From NCBI GenBank assembly GCA_002492525.1, contig DKZA01000033.1, positions 15,450-58,369 on the forward strand: a stretch of 42,920 nucleotides of DNA, read 5' to 3'. This DNA comes from Lachnospiraceae bacterium UBA7086. GTDB lineage: Bacteria; Bacillota; Clostridia; Lachnospirales; Lachnospiraceae. Positions within the stretch are counted from its first letter, which is position 1; every line of letters begins with the position of its first letter. The notes under the pieces are model-generated. The model worked only from the letters and a program-made list of their open reading frames with translations, ran no database searches and had not been told where the DNA came from. The position numbers and the translations under genes were made by a program. This document shows positions 38,678 through 42,920 of this stretch, piece by piece.

Positions 38678-39390
38678 TTAATTATCGTTCCACACATACT
38701 TCTGCTTAGAACTGGTTGGTTTATCAGGTATTGTAAGCTTAATCTTTTTAGAATCTATCAAAGGAATAAGTATCTTATTTCTAAAATGATCCCGCGATTT
38801 TATTTCACAAAATTTCTGCAATTCTGCTCTTAATCTTGGCTCCCTTAAATATTCTCTTAATTTAGCAAGCAATTCTATGCTAATATCAACCTTCACTGCT
38901 GAGTGTTCTAGTGTATCACCCTTTGAAGCATCAACATTCTTGTCACGCCATACTCCATCGGCACCAACCTGTCCATATCTCAATAACTTTAGATACTTTT
39001 CACATCCGTATGCGGTAACGGAAACGCCACCACCACTAGCATCTATAATAGGAAGCTCCGCATTTGTTTTCTTGCACTCTGCTTTTATCTTCAAAAATCC
39101 TCTTCCCCAGGATTCCACATCACCCGATCTAAAAGAGAATGAATCTGAACACTAGCAAGAATCCCCAATATGTCATTGATTTTATTAGGTAAAGCTTCCA
39201 ACATTTTCTTTGAATCTTCTATACCAACAACATATCCATCATCGTTTACGCCAATGTTCAATACCCCACCATCAGTATTTGCATAACCGCAAAGCCATTT
39301 CAGGTAATCTTCTTACCAAGTCCACTTCCACTCTATCGTCTGAGATTCTTGTTCTTCTCCTGTTTTAATTGACTTATTAGTAATCTCCAT
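38678..39390 (-). pseudogene. broken AlbA_2 (Schlafen-like) regulator gene, copy B
   Basis: A start ATG at 39390 with AAGGTGG upstream leads into ESQTIEWKWTW and an early stop at about 39316. In a shifted frame EDYLKWLCGYANTDGGVLNI and NDDGYVVGIEDSKKMLE continue the AlbA_2 domain. At about 39140 a deletion joins it, again shifted, to the C-terminal part (DVESWGRGFLKIKAECKK .. PLIDSKKIK). The intact family is roughly 450-480 residues; only about half is left. Its C-terminal 172 bases are duplicated at 35926-36097. Confidence 0.85.
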
Positions 39391-39406
39391 ATTGAAACCA
39401 CCTTCT

Positions 39407-39607
39407 TCATTTATCGTGATTATTCTTAACATATTTTCCGGACTTTATCCTCATATCACTAGGCTTCTCTGCATCCACCGGAATTGCCCATGCCATACCA
39501 AATTTAACGCAACCTGGTATTCTTTCTTCATTACATAGTGTGTTAATCCTTCTGATACTTATATTCCATTTTTGAGAAGCTTCTTTAATTGTTATGTATT
39601 CATTCAT
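39407..39607 (-). CDS. small helix-turn-helix (excisionase/MerR-like) protein
   Basis: A 66-residue protein: ITIKEASQKWNISIRRINTL as HTH, then IPGCVKFGMAWAIPVDAEKP. It matches residues 1-62 of the HTH-AAA protein (shared IPG..K.G..W.IP..AEKP.D.RI..GKYVK), so one is a free version of a module fused in the other. The ATG at 39607 follows GAGGG at 8 bases. It lies 17 bases before the broken AlbA_2 gene, to which it was probably once the upstream partner. Promoter spacing and boxes also match those of the HTH-AAA gene. Confidence 0.8.
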   Translation of the reverse strand: MNEYITIKEASQKWNISIRRINTLCNEERIPGCVKFGMAWAIPVDAEKPSDMRIKSGKYVKNNHDK

Positions 39608-39651
39608 CTTTCTAGCCCTCATTGCAAAAATAAATACTACGAACTATTTTA

Positions 39652-39680
39652 ATTATATTCTATTCTTGGAATAATATCAA
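39652..39680 (-). promoter_or_regulatory. promoter of the small HTH gene
   Basis: On the minus strand, TTGATA (39680-39675) and TATAAT (39657-39652) have a 17-base spacer containing the inverted repeat TATTC-TTG-GAATA. The layout matches the HTH-AAA promoter. The remaining gap, 39681-39898, shows no gene and no strong structure apart from three TATCAAG words. Confidence 0.6.
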
Positions 39681-39898
39681 TCTGCTTTTCATTACAATTC
39701 CATATTCATGGAAAAATCATGGAAATATACGTCTTATACACTTTTATTACATTCAAGAAACACTGTATTTATAAGCGTTTCAAGGCTTTTTACTTATCAA
39801 GACTTTTCATTGTCGGGAAGAGTATTCAACTTACGGTACTATCAAGTAAAACCCCATATTATCAAGTATTCCCGTTATTTCCTTTGAAATATTATTAA

Positions 39899-40348
39899 GT
39901 GCTATGCAGTATGCAAAAAACGAAATTTGCTGTACCTTTGCTGTACTTCCATTTTCTCGTCACAAGCGAGCTGGACATGAGCGACCACGACATGCGCAAG
40001 GTTTACTGCGGACTTGCAAAGATCGAGGATTCCTTCAAAGTGACAAAGACCTGTTTTGAGTCACGCCCTGTCTACGTATGGCTCAACGAACACATAAACG
40101 CACATTTTACCACCTGTTTCCTTGCCCTCGTACTCATAAGACTGCTTGAACAAAAACTCCGGAACAGATTTTCAGCAGCACAGATACTGAGGTCGCTTGG
40201 GAAATATAACTGCACCCACCTGGATGCAAACAACTGGCAGTTCACTTACTATGACAAGGTACTGGATGCCTGTGCGGATGCTTTTGATATGAAACTTAAT
40301 GACAAGTACAAAACCCAGCAACAGATACAAAGGATGCTACGGTATTAA
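39899..40348 (+). pseudogene. C-terminal fragment of an IS1634/IS4-type transposase
   Basis: About 130 recognisable residues from SELDMSDHDMRKVYCGLAKI onward: KIEDSFKVTKTCFESRPVYV and HINAHFTTCFLALVLIRLLE are typical of the end of DDE transposases of this group, including the Glu of the catalytic triad region (IEDSF). The first ~20 codons do not belong to the family. The N-terminal two thirds and the left end of the IS are missing, so the element is dead. It is the only plus-strand gene remnant in the right-hand 30 kb. Confidence 0.82.
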
Positions 40349-40450
40349 AGCATTTCCCGAAATATCCGTTTCCGTCAGAACCGTTCCCCAAAAACTGCTG
40401 AAAATTTTCTCCATATGGAAAAAATCACAAATAAGCCATACAGACAACAA

Positions 40451-40491
40451 GGCGCAACCCACTGTATTTACTGGGGTTGCGCCACTTTTAC
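40451..40491 (+). terminator. terminator after the transposase fragment
   Basis: GGCGCAACCC (40451-40460) and GGGTTGCGCC (40474-40483) are a perfect 10-pair stem, followed by ACTTTTACTT on the plus strand. Confidence 0.75.
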
Positions 40492-40504
40492 TTCGGAAGT
40501 TGAG

Positions 40505-40614
40505 ATTATAAACAACATTCGGAACGATATCAATACAAATTTGATTTCGTTCCGAATGATAATTCATATCAGCAATCACCGGTTATATAAATTATTCCAT
40601 CACTTCCTTCTAAA
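40505..40614. repeat. ~110-bp direct repeat, copy 2
   Basis: Same orientation and almost the same sequence as 33975-34084. It carries the same TTGATA/TATAAT promoter and 18-base-arm inverted repeat, but here no gene follows the promoter; it points into the dead transposase. Confidence 0.9.
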
Positions 40615-40625
40615 AATTAGTAAAT

Positions 40626-42920
40626 TTACATTCCACTTCTAAAACTCGCCAAAATTGCTATAACTTCCTTTTCCTCTTTTTCTGTGAATCTTCCATCTGG
40701 TGATTCTGCAAAAAAATTGTATGCCGTATCATAATCTATTCCAATGTCAATCATTTCGTAAAAACCAATTTCTCCAGACGCAAATAAGTTATCATTCCGC
40801 CAATATATTAGTGCATATGATACATTGCCATCATCAATCGAATCATATATCTCAGTACCTTTGAATCCTTCATTCACGGGCTGAATTTTTGTTACAACTG
40901 TACCATAAAAAAAAGTATTATCCTCAACTTCCGATGCCGTATATTCCATGAATAAAGCCCCTCGACCGCCTAAAGAAAATACATTTTTGTCAATTCTTAT
41001 AAAACTGACCGTAACTCCCCTCTCATTGGTAAGAACAACCACCTCTTGCGCGAATGTATCTAATATTGGACATACATCATTTGCCTGTTCATAAGTTTCA
41101 CTAATGACGCTCCAGTTATCCGGATAATCAAAACTATATACTGGCGTCCACTCCATATTAGCATTATTATATTTTGTTGAATATGTATTGTTTAATATAT
41201 CATCCGCCTGGTTATTTAATATATCCTTTCCATCAGCACTTTCCATATATGTGCACTTATCCACAAACTGTTCTAATCCATCGGGTAAATACTCATAATG
41301 CAACCCTATCTGATGAGATGCATCCTTTGATGAAATAATTTCCCATTCCATAGAACCAAAAAACGCCTCAGCAATTGATTTTTTATCATCATCTTTACAT
41401 ACAGAAATTTTCACAACAGGATATCCAATAGAAATATCCAAACATTCCTGTGAGTTTGGATGTAAAACTGTTTCTGCTTCTGCCACAGCACCTATATCTG
41501 CTTCTATATCAATAATATTAAATATCCCCAAAAGGAACGCCGTCGGCTCAAATCGTAGCATGGTATCAACTTCACAATTAAGCTTGATTTCCGGACTTCT
41601 TACAGATACATCCTGTTTTAAATTGCGAAATCCTGTTTCTTTATCATATTGAACACAAGCCTGCATAGGCATCTCTGCCGCCAGACTGATGTTTCCTTCC
41701 GCGGATATCACAAAATATAGCTCCAGTTTTACACCTGCAATTCCGTCAGCTAATGGAATCATTGTCTCGTATAATAAAATTTTTTCTTCGCCTTCTCCCT
41801 TGACTTCGCCTTCAAATGTTGCATGTACATCTACTGCTACTTCCGCATATTCGACATCTATAAGGAAATGCTCCATTATTTGTGCCGCCACAATAATTTT
41901 ATCAAAATTAATTTCCACAAAATAATCACTTTCTAAAGCCACTTCTTTATCAATCGGTAAAGAGTAACTCATTCCCGAATGGTTATCTGTGATTTCTATA
42001 CCTAGCTTATTTTTTCCTTCCTCTTCTTCTGTGGATAAAGACAGCTTAAAACCTTCTCCTTCATATCTTCCCTCATGAAAACCTGTGTTTATCACATTCC
42101 AATCCGATGCCATGCTTCTTGCATTTTTAATCTCTGCATCCTCATTAAATCCATAATAGGCAACAATATCGTCAAATGTAATTTGTTCAATATCAGAAAC
42201 AACAATTGATTCTATCACCTGTTCCAACTCTGCATCTGCCAGTTGTAGGCCGCCTTCTGTATCTATATTCAAAACTCTTTTTGCAATTTTAAAATCATTA
42301 TTGGGATTTTTAAATACAATAATTGATCCAGCAGAAACAGAATGTATAACTTGGGGAGCTATCTTGATTTCAGTGCCATCATTATTGCACTGTAGGACAT
42401 CTTCTGGTGCAAGTTCTATCACGTCATCAAGATAAATGCTCTCGGAAAAATCATCTTTCCAAAATTTTCCAAAATAAAGTTCATTAAATAGTATTTCTAA
42501 AATCCATTCACATTTTTCTCTGCTTAATCCTACTTGAAAATCTGATTTTTCTATTAAATTATTCTCCACAGCCAAATCAAGATAATCATTATCGTCTATA
42601 TCATCTGTTGCCCCCAAATATATTTTAACTTTATTTTCTCCGAGTGCTTTTATAGCCGTTAATGCGATAAATCTGCCAGAGGCGATACGTTCTCCTTCAA
42701 AATCATAATCATCAGATAAGATCTTCCATTCAACAGCAGCTTGTACAAAAGGAAAATAATCATTGTTTTCGTTTACATCTGAAAAATATGGCACATTATT
42801 ATATTCCCTTAATCCCGCTTTTTCACATAACATCTCCATCCATTCATATCTGGTAATACTATTTTCATCTGCTGATTTGACATATTTATCATCCTTGTGC
42901 AATTTGCGCCGGTCGGCGGT
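40626..42920 (-). CDS. large secreted-type protein with SLH-like repeats (5' end outside window)
   Basis: At least 764 codons; the frame stays open to the window edge, so the start and any signal peptide are outside. The first ~150 visible residues resemble S-layer-homology segments (ITRYEWMEMLCEKAGL, PYFSDVNENNDYFPFVQAAVEWKIL, ending near KCEWILEILFNELYF). The remainder is beta-rich and acidic, with long alternating Val/Glu/Asp strands and no catalytic motif that I recognise. It is probably anchored to the cell wall by the SLH part. The C-terminus ends 12 bases after the direct repeat copy 2. Confidence 0.75.
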   Translation of the reverse strand, partial: TADRRKLHKDDKYVKSADENSITRYEWMEMLCEKAGLREYNNVPYFSDVNENNDYFPFVQAAVEWKILSDDYDFEGERIASGRFIALTAIKALGENKVKIYLGATDDIDDNDYLDLAVENNLIEKSDFQVGLSREKCEWILEILFNELYFGKFWKDDFSESIYLDDVIELAPEDVLQCNNDGTEIKIAPQVIHSVSAGSIIVFKNPNNDFKIAKRVLNIDTEGGLQLADAELEQVIESIVVSDIEQITFDDIVAYYGFNEDAEIKNARSMASDWNVINTGFHEGRYEGEGFKLSLSTEEEEGKNKLGIEITDNHSGMSYSLPIDKEVALESDYFVEINFDKIIVAAQIMEHFLIDVEYAEVAVDVHATFEGEVKGEGEEKILLYETMIPLADGIAGVKLELYFVISAEGNISLAAEMPMQACVQYDKETGFRNLKQDVSVRSPEIKLNCEVDTMLRFEPTAFLLGIFNIIDIEADIGAVAEAETVLHPNSQECLDISIGYPVVKISVCKDDDKKSIAEAFFGSMEWEIISSKDASHQIGLHYEYLPDGLEQFVDKCTYMESADGKDILNNQADDILNNTYSTKYNNANMEWTPVYSFDYPDNWSVISETYEQANDVCPILDTFAQEVVVLTNERGVTVSFIRIDKNVFSLGGRGALFMEYTASEVEDNTFFYGTVVTKIQPVNEGFKGTEIYDSIDDGNVSYALIYWRNDNLFASGEIGFYEMIDIGIDYDTAYNFFAESPDGRFTEKEEKEVIAILASFRSGM

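Overview
The window reads as chromosome of a Lachnospiraceae-type Clostridium (Firmicutes). Shine-Dalgarno sites are strong (AGGAGG class), and TTG and GTG starts are common. The regulator and transporter types are typical of gut Clostridia: PadR, a YtrA-like GntR, a HAAS-prefixed FtsW/RodA-like protein and many HD-GYP proteins. Almost every host gene is on the minus strand. The lineage call rests on gene content only.

Region by region. 1-5.6 kb: end of a Tyr/Gln/Gly-rich protein, a small membrane protein, a padR / HAAS-FtsW-like pair behind a 43-bp promoter palindrome, a ytrA-like GntR / ABC ATPase / permease operon, and a fic gene. 5.75-11.0 kb: a compact AT-rich element integrated in the 3' end of tRNA-Arg(ACG) and bounded by 23-bp direct repeats. 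It carries a pMV158-type rolling-circle Rep with a recognisable nick-site hairpin, a small possible ssDNA-binding protein, two different tyrosine recombinases, an XRE repressor, two small unknown genes and several strong DNA hairpins. No relaxase or conjugation gene is visible. 11.2-26.6 kb: a large sensory block of chemoreceptor, CheW, CheA, CheY-like, CheB, CheR, REC-HD-GYP, PAS histidine kinase, free HPt and REC-HD-GYP. Next come a membrane HD-GYP with a solute-binding lipoprotein, and another membrane HD-GYP. It looks like a chemosensory array wired to cyclic-di-GMP hydrolysis; no flagellar gene is in view. 26.6-28.2 kb: a CPBP protease and a TetR regulator, each behind a related 17-bp operator.

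28.2-42.9 kb is an accessory region rich in conflict-type genes. It holds an AAA_14/DUF4143 ATPase behind four 33-bp-phased repeats, a DUF2339-like membrane protein coupled to an HTH-AAA-PD-(D/E)XK protein, and an AbiEi/AbiEii toxin-antitoxin pair. A three-gene operon (unknown / SAM methyltransferase / HNH nuclease) lies between two copies of an AlbA_2 gene fragment. An orphan HTH gene, a truncated transposase and a partial secreted SLH-like protein complete it. A ~110-bp near-identical direct repeat brackets about 6.4 kb of this region.

The strongest unusual items are the integrated rolling-circle replicon with its intact nick hairpin, the HNH/methyltransferase operon with its breakpoint, and the phased repeats before the AAA_14 gene. 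All function calls come from reading motifs by eye; no database search was possible.
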